Notes under the pieces: model-generated
Told to the model about the DNA's origin: nothing
The model's input: only the letters and a program-made list of their open reading frames with translations
Databases searched by the model: none
Shown: positions 33,244 through 45,877 of the stretch, piece by piece
How positions within the stretch are numbered: the stretch's first letter is position 1
Layout: each line of letters starts with the position of its first letter
DNA from: Dipteronia dyeriana
Taxonomy: Eukaryota > Streptophyta > Magnoliopsida > Sapindales > Sapindaceae
Direction of reading: 5' to 3'
DNA length: 64,000 nt
Assembly (NCBI GenBank): GCA_032871835.1
Contig: CM065303.1
Span: forward strand, 22,012,001-22,076,000
Position numbers and translations under genes: made by a program

Positions 33244-33356
33244 GTTGTAAAGGCTTGCTAAAGCCTCCGGTTCAGTTTTATCCTTCTCTCTAGATTTGTA
33301 AAAAGCTCTGCTAAGCTTTCTTCTCTTCCTCCTACTTTAAATTTTTCTGAACTTCA

Positions 33357-33362
33357 AATAAA
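33357..33362 (+). terminator. Poly(A) signal in EPRV intergenic region
   Basis: AATAAA downstream of the TATA box and a CT-rich stretch, in the position expected for the viral 3' end signal. Confidence 0.45.
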
Positions 33363-33785
33363 AGTTGAGACTTATTTGTATATCATCTTTGCTGTCAGAC
33401 AATTTTATTTATCTCTGTAAGAAACTATTCCCCTTACTATCTTTTAAATTTTTATGACATATTGCGTTATTTTAGTCTAAGTATATCGGTTGGAATACAC
33501 AGACTTACTCATACCCGAAATTATAGAAGCTCTGTAATAGCTCACACCAAAACTATAACCACAGCAACACCAGCCAGATCAGCAACAGACCCAGCCTCTT
33601 TTATCCCATCAACTCAACAACCACTACTACATTTGAACCATATGGTATAGATGTTTTGTGTTATACCATTTGGATGCATTTTGTTGGAAACCCCAACATC
33701 AACCAAGGAAAAGAATTTTTAAAACTCCAAAATTTAAAATGCAAAAAGCTTAGTGATTTCAAATGGTATAAAGACATTTTATTAT

Positions 33786-36700
33786 ATATATCACCATAAT
33801 ATCATAACAAAGTATTGATATTAAACACAAATATGAACAATGATTATGGTTCTTTATTATTTTTAAAGCTATTTAAAATAAACAATATATTAAAATAAAG
33901 ATTTCTATACCATAATTAATTTTGATGAAATTGGAAATATCTTATATATTGGGGGAATAGTATCGATAGAAAATATTTTACATTTCATTTAATGCAATTC
34001 AGTGATTTCCAATTAAGTTAAAAATCAGGATTTTTCACTTTTTATTTTAAGTTGTTTTTTAGGATTTTTAAGTTGTTTGACCACTTAAAAAAACTTAATA
34101 ATTATGATTCATACCCATTAAGTTTTAAGTGGAAAAAACAAACGACCCCTTAATCACATTGTCAATAGAAAAATAAACCTGCTTCTAAGCTCTCATTTGA
34201 CTAAAAAGGAAAAACTCCAAACGAAACAAAAAGGAAATTAATAATAAAACGTCTGAAAACAGAAAAAATTGTAAAATAGAGGTCAAAACGGTGACTAGTT
34301 ACGGTGTTAAGGCCCGTAACATTTGTACATCTCGTTTGTAAGGTTCCAAGTTCCATTGATATATTGTGAGCCCAAAACGGATAACGTTTGCCCTCCAAAA
34401 AGGTTCCGTAGTGTTTCTCACACTAGTCATTTTCAAGAAATCCGGATTCCTAACAAACAAAAGAATTGGGATTTCCATTCACATTCCAACCTCAATTCTG
34501 CCAAACAAACATGGCCTTAGTATTAGCTGTCAATCAGGATTGTGATGACAATTGTGTGCTTTAGAGTTTAGATTTCTTGTTGTGAGCTGAATCAGGTGCT
34601 TGGTATTTCTTTTGACCTTTGTGCCTTCCTCGTAGTTTTCATGAGAGGTCAAAATCTGAAGTTTCATTCGTGCTCTTTTGTTTTAATTATGCTGATTAAT
34701 TGCTATCGCATGTACCTAGTGATTTAGGCTCCTCTCTCAAATCCGTTTTGTTTGCATAGCAATTTGGTTTCATTTATGTTGGCTCCTCAAATGAGTTTTT
34801 TAAGCAGGAAAGTATCACCATTTTGATGACCAAAATAGTTTTTAAATAACATTACATCTCCATTTATAAAATTAAAAGCTCGCTACTCCCGGTTTGTACA
34901 TACACTCTATTCGAGAATGCATAGATAATTAATTAATCATTTTATATATTAATTCGTTAAGCTTCTAATATGGATAACGTTTTTTAATAAAACAGATTAT
35001 ATATTAACAAAGTTCCTGGAATTAGGCGGTTTGGGGATATAAACAGCATAGAAAAACAAGAAAATGCATTGGTCACTTTAATCAAACACAGTACCAAAGA
35101 GAAAGTGAACATATATCTTAAACAATGTATATATCCTATTGCAAATCGCCGTTTGTTTCTTTTTTTCCTTTCATCATTTTTTAATGAAACGTGTATTTAA
35201 CCGGACACATTAACCGTCAACACATTTATGTAAATGTATTTAACCACAAGTTATGACAATTGTAATGTGTTTTTCAATTTAATCCAATATCTTGAATGTT
35301 ATTAATTTAACAACCTAAAAACAATAGAAATAGAATATCATCTTTTATAATAAAGATGTAATATCTAACACAATGTCATAAGGTTTATCACTTCTTTCTC
35401 TATTTTTTTTTGAAACTTTATATGGGCATCACTTGATAAATCATACAATGTCGTAAGGTTTACATGATTTTTTTTGGGAACTAATTCAAGTGATTATTTA
35501 GTGGCCGTTCTATAACGTTTTAATTTTTCGCTTTTTGTTTTCTTATTTTTATTTGTTTTTTAAAAAATGATTTTTGGATTTTTTGGATTCGAAAACGCGT
35601 TTAGTAGCGATGATTGAAAACGATATTCAGAGAATCAAAACATAAAAAACGCATTTGACAGAATTGATTTTAAACAATTTTCAATTAAGTGTAACATTTT
35701 CTAAGGTTATAATTCAATTTTTATTTCATAAATTTTAACCTTTTTTTTTTAATTTTCTTTCTTTCTTTCTTTCTTTTATAAGAAAAGAGATTGCAATCAA
35801 GAAGAATCAGATCTGTTCCAAGATCCACATCAATGGAGTTTCACCATTCAACAAAAAAGGGAAAAAAACTTGAAGAGATCTGGAAGGTCTAGATCTCCTC
35901 TAGAGCTCCATCAGATGGAGTTCCTCCATCTCTACAACACTGTCACATCTGTCAAAGGCCAAAAGGCATCCCTCCACAACTTGCACACCGCCAACAACGC
36001 CGCCGGAGATGAGTCAACGTTCACGCAGTCACGCCACAGAGACTGGTGGCAGTGCAGATTTTCGGGTGGCTCATGGCCGGATTCCAGCCATCAGTCTTTT
36101 TCTTTTCCATGTTTTTGTTCCAATTGTTGGGATTTCTTTGTTCTTGTACACTCTGATTGGTGATGCCAATGCCAATCCTGACATTTACGAAGCCCTTTGA
36201 CGAAATCTTAAAAATGTGCCCCTTGTGTATATTCATAGTTTTTTCAATACAAAGGAACGAACGATACACAAGATTTCCTACATCAACCAGTGAGAATTGC
36301 TTCGACATTTATTTTTTTCACCCAAAAAGAAATTACTCAATATAACATAAAATTGAGGAAAATAAGTATTATCCAGCAAAAAATGTAAATCTATAAGACT
36401 ACAACTATTTTGACTCTTTTAAAGTATAAAATCATTAGTGCGGAAATAATAGAATTTATAAAAATGATCAACCCACTAAATTGAGAAATAAATTATTGAT
36501 TGCATCAAATGGAGAACACAAATTAACAAGCACAGAATACAAATTAACAAGCACAGAATGAGCAAACATTTAATCATCTCAATTCCTAATCTACAAACAA
36601 GCAAAGCAATCCTAAAAGGGTACCTACAAATATCTATAGTTATAATCACAAATCACAAATCACAATCATGTCTTCATATAAACACAATACTATATAGAGT

Positions 36701-38600
36701 AATAAAATCAAAATCAAGCATAAGATTTGATGTTTGAATATAGAGAGAAAACTGACCGTCTTCTTCGAGGTCGCTGTCGAAATTGGTGGGATGGAATTCA
36801 GAGGCGGGTTCTTCGGACGACAGAGGCAGTTGGAGACATGGAGGGAATCACTTTCGACGACATTAGAAGTGTGAGAACAGAAGCCGAAGAAGTTGGGGTT
36901 TGAAATGAAGCCGAAGGACTTATAGTTTCGAATGAGTAATGACGGTGCCTTGGTCATCCCATTGTGGAAGCTCATCGACGAGGAGTGAAGCTTGGGAGGG
37001 TAAGTGTAGACCGGCTTAAACACGTGCATCTTCTTCATTGGAAGTGCCACTCAAACCTTCGCTCTCGATTGACCTTTTCAGTCGGCGGACCATTGCAGAG
37101 GCCATGGCCCATGCAATGTTTTTATAAAAAAATTATAAGTCATTTTTCAATTATTAAAAAAGTTAAATATAGTTGGTCTATACACTATGCATGCTTCACT
37201 ATGCACTTTTATAACTTATTTTTGCATGTTTTTTTTAAATATATAAAGTTTCAATTGATTTCTTTTTTGAAACATCAATTTGTTATTCTTTATTTGCTTT
37301 GATAAAGAAAATGTTGTAAAAACATCATTGAGTTATTGTGCCTTAGAATTGGGATGATGATTGAGTTTATTTATAAACATTTTTCAGTTGATGCTTTGGA
37401 TGTTGAAGATATTATATACCTTAAATTTCAACTGTGATATATTTACATTTAATCTTACGATTTGTCCTAAGGAAATAATCTTATGGAGTTGCTTTATCTA
37501 ATATATAGTTAGTCAGTTTTATAACAATTTATTTATATTGTTTTCAGGACAAAATTAGATTTTGAACTTTCTTACTTAATAAACAACATATAATTTAGAA
37601 TTATACGGTTGAGTTGCATAAACATGTATGTGAAAACATGCAAAATGGAAATCAAACTTACAAATTAAATAACCAAATTGATTGATGTAAAATGATAGAG
37701 AAATTGTTCCATTTCTTGTGATAGTTTTAATGATTTCTTGATCCTACCAAACTCAACATTCTTTTAATGATTGTATAATTTTCCAAATAAGTATGCAATT
37801 ATTCTTTTTAGTGTAACCTACGTAAGAGAAAAAATTAATTTGATTGTTTTTGTTATTATCATGTATACCATACAAAATTCGTTATATATATTTTGACCCC
37901 CAATTTCAAACTTCTAGTTCCTTAAGAAGTTCTCACCTTCCCATATCTGATTTTTCTTTCTTTCTCTGGTTTCTATGGTTTTAGGCCTTTTGGCAGATGT
38001 TTTTGGGCTTTTAATGACATAAAAGAGATGAAAACCTAACAAAATTGGGTACAATCTGAAAAAGAATATAATAAATAAAATGAATTGGGCATCAAAACCT
38101 TCAATTTGTTGTTTTTGTAATGCCCAGGCCTTTTAAAAACAATGGCCCTTTTCTTGTAGCAAACTATTTCTATTGGACCATTTATTTATTTTAGAATTCA
38201 GTCCATACATAAGCAATCAAAATATGAAATTGAAGGTCTCTAAAAATGATGGGCCCGGGGCAGGCACCCACCTCAGGGCCGCCACTGAGTGAAGCAAGAA
38301 AAATATATAATAATATTTGTTTCTTCTTTTCCATGTTTATTGGTTTGATCAGACTTTGTTCATGTTTATTTTTTTTCCTGTTTAGATTCGATTGTTGTTG
38401 AATTATGTTGAACATTCTGGAAAAAAAACCAAAAGAAGAAAAATCATCTTGAAAAAAAAAATGATGGCACATTTTTTTTTCCTTTTTGAGTTCAACACAA
38501 CTACAATCCACTTAACACAACTGTGAATTTTACGAAAAAAAACTTCAATCTAATTAAAATCCACTTGAAACGACGAAATCCAACCAAAAAGAAAAAATGA
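33786..38600. other. AT-rich non-coding stretch
   Basis: No feature of high confidence. It holds short MITE-like phrases (near 34010-34145 and 34440-34520) and poly-A/T runs. One short frame (36009-36200) has a single hydrophobic segment, but its neighbourhood shows no splice or promoter context. A GC-rich patch at 38250-38300 (GGGCCCGGGGCAGGCACCC) stands out but is unidentified. Confidence 0.4.
36646..37050 (-). CDS. Possible first exon of a host gene (weak)
   Basis: A 134-codon frame starting MALPMKKMHVFKPVYTYPP. Residues 1-80 are serine-, lysine- and proline-rich with few acids, as in plastid transit peptides. A potential splice donor (ACG then GTCAGT) occurs near 36758, after which the frame turns hydrophobic and probably intronic. 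I could not find a convincing second exon, and no family is recognised. It may be chance. If real it would be the only host gene in the window. Confidence 0.15.
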   Translation of the reverse strand: MALPMKKMHVFKPVYTYPPKLHSSSMSFHNGMTKAPSLLIRNYKSFGFISNPNFFGFCSHTSNVVESDSLHVSNCLCRPKNPPLNSIPPISTATSKKTVSFLSIFKHQILCLILILLLYIVLCLYEDMIVICDL

Positions 38601-38609
38601 AATATAATA

Positions 38610-39471
38610 GAACAAATTACACCAGACTCCCATAATGTTTGCTCTTTTACACGTGAAACAACTTTATCGTTAATTGATACTAATCTCCCTACCGTTACGG
38701 TTTGACCGTTAAGTATGAGAGTTGATCGTTAAAAAAATGATAAAAGATAGAAATACCCTTGATTCACCAAAAATCTAAAATAACTAATTACACTAAACTC
38801 CTTTGAGATTTACTCTTTTACACACATAAAAAACTTTATTGATAAATGACACTCATCTCCCTTGTTGTTAGTCAAAGTTGGTCAAATTAAATCGTAGACC
38901 AATTTTGACTATCAAAACTAAGGATAATCATTTGAAGCATTTTAAATATATAATTTTTTTTTAAAAAAATTGAATAAATATTTTAAAATGAAGATAAGTG
39001 AACGAAGAAAATTGTTTTTAAATTAAGATTTTATTTTTGAAAGAAAAATAAGATTAACTGAAAATTAAGAGTTAAAAAAAGAACATATTTTTTCATTAAA
39101 AAAACAGATAGTCCAATCTAATTTAAGTAAATTCAAATAAAAAAAAGAATTAAAAAAATATTAATGCCTTAAGTAGTTTGTCAGTTCCATCAACAACACA
39201 AATCACAATCCCTTACTAATTTGTTCGATCTCCTCCATGATAGATTGAGTCAGATTTCTTCTCAAAATAGAGTCAGTTCGTCAATTCCACCAACAACACA
39301 ATTTCATTTAAATTAGATTGGACTGTCCCATTTTTTAAGGAAAAAATCCATATTTTTAATACTTAATTTTCTTTCCAAAAAAAAAATCCTAATTTTAAAA
39401 ACAGTTATTTTTTTCACTTAATCTTCATTTTAAAATACCTTAAAAAAATCTTCATTTTAAAATATTTATTC

Positions 39472-39504
<33 letters not shown>

Positions 39505-39927
39505 TATTTAAAATTCTTCAAATGACTAAACTATCCATTTGATAGTCAAAATTGGTCTACAGTTAATTTGACCAACTTTGACTGACGGTAAGAGAGCTGA
39601 GTATCAATTATCAATAAAATTGTTTATGTGTGTAAAAGAGCAAACCTTAGGGGAGTTTTTTGTAATTAGTTATTTTAGATTTTTGGTGAATTAGAGATAT
39701 TTCTGTCTTTTCTGATTTTATAATTGTCAACTCTCATACTTAACGGTCAAACCCTAACGACAGGGTGTGTGAGTGTCAGATATTTCTGTCTTTTCTGATT
39801 TTATAATTGTCAACTCTCATACTTAACGGTCAAACCCTAACGATAGGGTATGTGAGTGTCAATTAACGGTAAAGTTGTTTCCGTGTATATAAGAGCAAAC
39901 CTCATGGGAGTTTGGTGTAATTTGTTC
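38610..39927. mobile_element. Palindromic Mutator-type (foldback) non-autonomous element
   Basis: 1318 bp between perfect 9-bp duplications AATATAATA (38601-38609 and 39928-39936). The ends are GAACAAATTACACC and GGTGTAATTTGTTC. The arms (about 38610-39140 and 39298-39927) are inverted copies of each other along nearly their full length, leaving a loop of about 150 bp. Each arm contains an internal duplication of an end-like motif (AATTACAC...AAACTCC), and the right arm has an extra 84-bp tandem duplication at about 39695-39862. No coding frame. Long inverted ends and a 9-bp duplication fit the Mutator superfamily. Confidence 0.85.
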
Positions 39928-40078
39928 AATATAATATGACGAGGGGCAAAGATGAGACCAGAGTTTTGAAGAAAGAAATAAAGAAAAATGAGACCAGATT
40001 TACTCGTGAGAGGTGAGAATGAGAGGAGGGAGAGAGATAGAAGAGATAGACTTTTTAATATAATATTCTTACTTTTGT

Positions 40079-40400
40079 TATAAATTAGCCTGTCATGATA
40101 GTGTCCGCTTTGGCACTACTGGATCTCACGGGTTTAAAACGCGTCATACTAGGAAGGGGCGCACCCCCCAATTTAAACCGCTCAGTAGATTGTGTGGAAG
40201 CGATGTGGGATCTTCATGATCACAACACACCCCCATCACGATCGTGCTGATAACGTGTTATAAATGGGCCTATCATGATATTGTCTGCTTTGGCACTACT
40301 GGACCTCACGAATTTAAAACGCGTCATACTAAGAAGGGCATACCCCCCTATTTAAATCGCTTAATAGATTGTGTGGGATACTCAGGATCACAACAACTTA
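40079..40400. repeat. 180-bp direct repeat, two copies
   Basis: TTTGGCACTACTGGA, TTTAAAACGCGTCATACTA and TAGATTGTGTGG recur 180 bases apart (TGGCACTACT at 40111 and 40291). The second copy is a little shorter. Not identified; it resembles pieces of small LTR or TRIM elements but has no confirmed ends. Confidence 0.75.
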
Positions 40401-40489
40401 TGTATTGTTTATAATAAATAAAGCTGGTGAGTCCATATAAAACAAAAACCAAAACAAAAAAAGAATACAACTTTGGTTGAGTGGAATGG

Positions 40490-40690
40490 AATGTAAAGAA
40501 ATTCATTCCATTTGTTTGGTTTGTTAAATTCCAATAGAATAAGCATTTTATTGGAATGGGGATTCCACCATTTTGGTGGAATGAGCATTCTATTGGAATG
40601 GGGATTCCATCATTTTGGTGGATTGAGCATTCCATCCAAAAACCAATGGAATGCCTATTCCATTCCATTAAAACATTTTCTTTCCAAAAA
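40490..40690. repeat. GGAAT/ATTCC-rich MITE-like segment, left part
   Basis: A short repeat of about 50 bases (TTGGAATGGGGATTCC, then CATTTTGGTGGA) occurs twice, flanked by ATTCCATT motifs. Similar ATTCC-rich DNA lies at 54205-54420, on the other side of the AT-rich array and Gypsy-2, so the two may be ends of one older element. Confidence 0.55.
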
Positions 40691-40739
40691 TAACCCTCTA
40701 TCCCACAACTAAATTTCAACAATACCCTTATTTCCAATA

Positions 40740-40842
40740 ATATATATATATATATATTATAAATACCATACAATTATATAATATTTATTATTATATATAT
40801 GTATAATAATATATTATTACATATATTATATTTATTCATATA

Positions 40843-40882
<40 letters not shown>

Positions 40883-41500
40883 TGTATTATATTATTTATA
40901 CTTTTATATTATATTACTATTATCGAAAATATATATTATATTATACAAAATATATTATTATTATATATATAATATAATTTATACTTTTATATCTTATTAT
41001 TATTATCCAAAAAATATATATTATATTTTCTAATTATTTATATTATATATTATATATTATTATATAATGTATATTTATATATAATAATAATAATATTAAT
41101 AATATCAATATTTATAATATATAAAATATAATATAATATATATTATATATAAATATATATAAATATATATATATAATATTTATAATATATATTATTATAT
41201 AATTTATCATTTTATATTTTATTATTATTATCCAAAATGAACATTATATTTTCTAATTATATATATTATTATATATATATACACATTATATAATTATATA
41301 TAATATTTATATATTTAATAATATTAATATTAATAATATCAATATTTATAATATATAATAAATAATATATAATATATAATATTTCTGATATATAATAATA
41401 TATATTAAATATATATATATAATATTTATAATATATATTATTATATAATTTATACTTTTTTATTATTATTATTATTATCCAAAATGAACATTATATTTTC

Positions 41501-41548
<48 letters not shown>
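40740..41548. repeat. AT-rich minisatellite
   Basis: Almost pure A/T. A phrase ATTATTATTATCCAAAA followed by ATTATATTTTCTAATTA recurs near 40995, 41221 and 41467, giving a period of about 230-245. Gypsy-2 is inserted at the right end; the next part of the array continues after it at 53719. Confidence 0.8.
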
Positions 41549-41552
<4 letters not shown>

Positions 41553-42426
41553 GTATGTAAATTTTACCAAGCATACACGTCATTGACAGGAAGGAGAAAA
41601 TAGCCAGGTGGACACCCAAATGGGCACTCAGGAAATATCCTACGAGACATCATTAAAGAGAAGAAAGCCCGAGTAAGCATATATTGAATGAAACCTTCTC
41701 GGGATCAGTTAACAACACTCGGGACTGGTTAAACAAAGCTTCCACTCGGGCTCAAACGGTGCTACTCGGGACCATCATGTATTGCTCTTACTCGGGAATA
41801 AATACGACTCGAGTAAGAACTTGGTGCTTATTTCACACGGATTAAGTCATTAAATATGCGAAGATATCCAGCAGGAAGGAATCCCAAATAAAATAGAGCA
41901 TTAAATTAGAAGAGTCACCAATCAGGAAATAACTTGATTTCTTTGCGAATGCTACATTCTTATAAGGAAACTAGTCCAAATTGAACTGCACTACTAGAAT
42001 CTCACTCGATTTCCATAAGAGACTCCGAAACAGGAAAGAAGACAAATCGACCTCAAGAAAGTAACCGAATCACAATTAAATACAAAAATCACGTATTACT
42101 TGTACAAGGCAGATTAAGGTTCTATAAACATATAAATAGACCCATACTCTCGTCAAAAAAAATATATAGGCAATATAGCATACAACAATCATAGTAAATA
42201 CAGAGAGAAAAGAGAGAGATCGAGAGCTTGTAAAACATCTTATTCTCTTAGTGGATTTTGGCTTGGTTGATCCTTCAACCACCCGTGGATGTTTCTCCGG
42301 CCATCAGAATTTTACCACGTAAAACTTGTCTTTGTTACTCTCTCTGCATCTCTTTCTCTTTGATTCAATAGCCGAAATCCAATTCTTGTTGGCTTTTCTG
42401 GCATAAGCTAGAAATCGACGTCAACA
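41549..42426 (+). repeat. Gypsy-2 5' LTR
   Basis: 878 bp. A TATA box, TATAAATAG, at 42131-42139 is about 583 bases into the LTR. It is followed by ATTGGCTCTTGAACC, the presumed primer site, which I cannot match to a tRNA. Confidence 0.95.
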
Positions 42427-42460
42427 ATTGGCTCTTGAACCTCCGAACTTGTTAAAAGCG

Positions 42461-44160
42461 ATGGTAGGAAGCAGAAGTAGTCCAGGGAATGGCCAAAAAT
42501 CACCAGGCGATTTCCATGTTGGCAACACGTCACAAGATCCTGCACCAAACATGAAAAACCAGTCTGCACACCTGGCAGGGATCCAGCAAGTTCCTCTAAC
42601 CAACAGAGATCTTACCCTGCTTTTCCAAGAGACCCTGCATCAATTGGTGACAGATGCAACAAGAGAAGGGATTGATCTACTGGCTGCAGGAGCACATACT
42701 CCCAATCCTCCACCCGCAAGGCTCTGTTCGGTGGTGGTTGGGCCAGGAATGACTATACCAGAAACCAAAAGGAATTCTTCCCCAATCAACCCGGTTGGAC
42801 AGGAGACACTTGAAGAGGAACAACATCACTAGAGGCTGGACCACAATCAAACGACACGTGCCAGACATCATAAATACTACCGGAGCAGAGGTCGGTCATC
42901 ATCAGAAGACAGTGATCAACACCATCGCAAACGTCATCATGGAGTCACACGAGAGGTCCGACATCAGAGTGAAGAGTCTAAGGAAAGAATGACAGTTACC
43001 CAACGGTTCAACCGTCGAGGAAGGCCGGTGGGGGACAGAGATGTCACGATCCAGAGCCTAACTCGAGAAGTTGAGAATAACATGCGACAGATAGAGGCAC
43101 TAGTCAGACGTTATGACTGTAACGATCTATCCGACGATGACTCTGACAGTCCATCCACCAGGGAGATTTTGCAGACCCCTTTCCCATAAAGATTCAGGAT
43201 GCCGCATGTGGAGCAATTCAAAAAAGATACAGATCCAAAGGAGCACGTTAGACGCTATAAAAGTGCAATGGCTCAATATGCCCGTAGTGACCCCCTATTG
43301 TGTCTCAACTTTCCACAAACACTGGGGGACACAGGGTCAAGATGGTTCTAAAGATTACCCCCGGTGAGCATCAAAAATTTCAGCGAGCTGAGCAGAAGTT
43401 TCTCAAGGCAATTCCTGAGCAACGTTCACAGGAAGAAGTCGGTGGCCTACCTCTCTCAAATAAAGCAAGGGAATGACAAGTCATTAAAAAAGTACTTGGG
43501 CCGGTTCGGCCAAGCAGTATCAGAAATTGGTAGCGCTAATGATGAAGCAATTATTGCTGCCTTCACCAATAACTTGCAGAATGGACGACTATCCTTTGAT
43601 TTGAGAAGAGCACGACTGACTAAGTATGCCGACATGATGGATATGGCAGGAGGATACGCTCTGGCCGAGGAAGAAGAGTTAGCTATAGAAGGAAGCTATA
43701 TGCATGGAGGAAAGCCCAAACAGATGAATACCGAATCCAAGGGGCAGAATCAAAAGGAAAAATGGAAAGGGAACGGCAAAGAGAAAAATAAGGATGGGGG
43801 TAACGGGCTCAACGCCGAACTGTCCAACGAGAAATACCGATGCAGATATACCAATTACACCCCTCTTCGAAAGAAACAAGAAGAAATTCTAGCCATCTTG
43901 GAAGAGAAGAATATGGTGCAAGAACCGCAGGGACAATCACAGTTCGCCCAAAGAGATACAACCAAGTATTGCAGGTTTCATAAAGAAACAGGGTATGAGA
44001 CTTCAAAGTGTTTTCAGCTCAGAGATTATATAGAGACTCTTAATCGGGAAGGGCACCAAGGGGATGTGATCTTGAGAAAAGACGAGAGACCAGAAACCAA
44101 GAAAGTCAAGGTTGATCACAACCCTGGTCAAAACCAAAGAACCAACCCCGAAGCCAATCA
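42461..44160 (+). pseudogene. Gag of Gypsy-2, broken
   Basis: The ATG at 42461 (MVGSRSSPGNGQ) is 35 bases after the LTR. The first frame stops at 42832. Capsid core from about 43190 (MPHVEQFKKDTDP, SAMAQYARSDPLLC, then FSELSRSFSRQFLSNVHRKK and SLKKYLGRFGQAVSEIG) contains TAA stops near 43189 and 43350. The C-terminal part has a CHHC-type finger (YCRFHKETGYETSKCFQLR, about 43966-44022). Gag would form the particle; the frame breaks prevent this. Confidence 0.88.
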
Positions 44161-44349
44161 AGTAATACTTACAATATTCGGAGGACCTTCTACTGAAAGA
44201 AGCAACCGAGAACGAACTCAGGAAATTAGAGATGCAATAGAAGCAACGAATAACTTTGACGTAAACTCGGTTGAACTAGACCCGAAAAGGGTAAACGAAG
44301 GATGGGACCCAATAATCTTTACAGAGGCAGATTCCCATTGCGTCGATGT

Positions 44350-44680
44350 TCGACCTAATGACGCTTTGGTTATAAGTGCCTGGATTGGCCATAGGGAAGT
44401 CCGGAGAATTTTAATAGATAATGGGAGTTCAACAGACATCCTAAGCGTGGCCGTATACGACCAGCTAAGACTAGACCGAAAATATTTACAGCCTTTCCAT
44501 ACTCTATTAAGAGGGTTTGGAGGGATAAAGGTCAGGTCACTCGGGACTGTAAAACTACCCGTGAAGATCGGAACGGCACCATGCTAGAGGACTGTTTTGC
44601 TCGACTTCGTGGTAGTTGACTTGGATAATTGGCCGTATAATGCGTTATTGGGTCGGCCATTCCTGAATAAAACAAGGCCA
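44350..44680 (+). pseudogene. Aspartic protease of Gypsy-2
   Basis: RRILIDNGSSTDILSVAVYD, where the active-site triplet is DNG instead of the usual DTG or DNG-type variant seen in some plant Gypsy elements, then DNWPYNALLGRPFL. A TAG at 44585-44587 interrupts it just before RTVLLDFVVVD. Confidence 0.82.
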
Positions 44681-45870
44681 TGACCGCCACTTATGCATTA
44701 ATGATCAAGTTCCCAATAGAACAAGGGGTTGGGATAGTCAAGGGATCCCAAGAGATGGTCCAAAGAGCAAACCTGTCGGTATACAGAGACAAGCATGATG
44801 CTGAACAAGTGTGCACCATAATGCAGCCAAATCAGTGTGAAGAATCCTTATCATTCGAACTGGATCCAAGGGAGGGCTCGAATGAATACAAAACAGAATT
44901 GATTGAAGTATTACTCGAAGAAGACAAACCGGACAAGAAAATCAAGATCGGGGGCAACTTGGATGGAAAAGTCAAGCGAGACTTAACCAATCTGCTTAGA
45001 GAGTACAAAGATGTATTCGCCTAGAGTCATGAAGATATGATCGGGATAGATGCCCGAGTAATATCCCACCACCTCACAGTTAGCCTAAATGCAAAGCCGG
45101 TAATACAAAAGAGAAGATCGTTCAATCCTGAAAGAAGTCAAGCAATCAAACAAGAGGTGGAAAAGCTACTAGCGACTGGATCAATCAGAGAAGTCAGCTA
45201 CCCTCAGTGGGTCGCCAATGTAGTCCTCGTCCAGAAGAAAAATGGACAATGAAGGATGTGCGTAGATTACACGGATCTAAACAAGGCATGTCCAAAGGTT
45301 AGCTTCCCACTCCCGAGAATAGATCAGCTGGTGGATGCCACAGCAGGTCATGAACTGTTCAGCTTCATGGACGCTTACTTGGGATATAATCAGATCCGGA
45401 TGAACAAAGCTGATGAAGAAAAAACAGCTTTCACAACGGATCAAGGTTTATATTTCTACACAGTAATGCCCTTCGGTTTAAAAAATGCAGGAGCCACGTA
45501 CCAAAGGTTGGTCAACAAAATCTTCACTCGGCAAATAGGAATGAACATGGAAGTGTACATTGATGACATGTTGACTAAAAGTGTCTCAGCAGATGAGCAT
45601 GCCTGGGACCTCCGAGAGACATTTGATGTTTTGAGAAGATACCAGATGAAATTAAACCCAAACAAATGTTTATTCGGAGTCCATTTGGGAAGATTCTTGG
45701 GTTTTCAAGTCCATCAAAGAGGAATCGAAGTTAATCCTGAGAAAATCTAGGCTTTGCATGAAATGACCTCATCTAAAACATTGAAAGAGGTACAACGCCT
45801 AACAGGGTGTTTAGCCTCCTTAGGAAGATTCATCTTAAAGGCTACAGACAGGTGCGCACATTTCTTCAAG
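44680..45870 (+). pseudogene. Reverse transcriptase of Gypsy-2, three stop codons
   Basis: Motifs in order: SHEDMIGIDARVISHHL, RMCVDYTDLNKACP, SFMDAYLGYNQIRMN, VMPFGLKNAGATYQRLVN, catalytic YIDDM, and LNPNKCLFGVHLGRFLGFQV. Stops at 45022-45024 (TAG), 45250-45252 (TGA) and 45748-45750 (TAG) sit at places where relatives have W, W and Q. A frameshift near 45870 separates the RNase H. The palm aspartates are intact. Confidence 0.92.
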
Positions 45871-45877
45871 ATAAAGA

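Larger units (their letters stand above)
32715..33785 (+). mobile_element. EPRV copy C fragment with intergenic promoter region
   Basis: Plus strand. 32715-33031 encodes the C-terminus of the second ORF, ending DDPTTFFGHDP and a stop. 33032-33460 is the non-coding region with a TATA box (33233-33243) and a poly(A) signal (33357-33362). From about 33480 to 33780 it continues with a piece of the coat-protein region (NSVIAHTKTI-like and ARSATDPASFIPST), skipping the primer site and movement protein. The first 266 bases are an inverted copy of 31875-32140. Confidence 0.75.

Noticed and set aside
35870..36200. Two overlapping short frames, one with a hydrophobic segment
   Set aside because: No recognised family, no splice or promoter support, and the two frames compete for the same bases.
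38250..38300. GC-rich patch in AT-rich DNA
   Set aside because: Too short and unlinked to an ORF; it may be a transposon remnant but nothing supports a specific call.
40348..40773. Open frame with repeated IPIPIECSFHQNGG-like words
   Set aside because: It comes from the GGAAT/ATTCC repeat and AT-rich DNA; no start context or homology.
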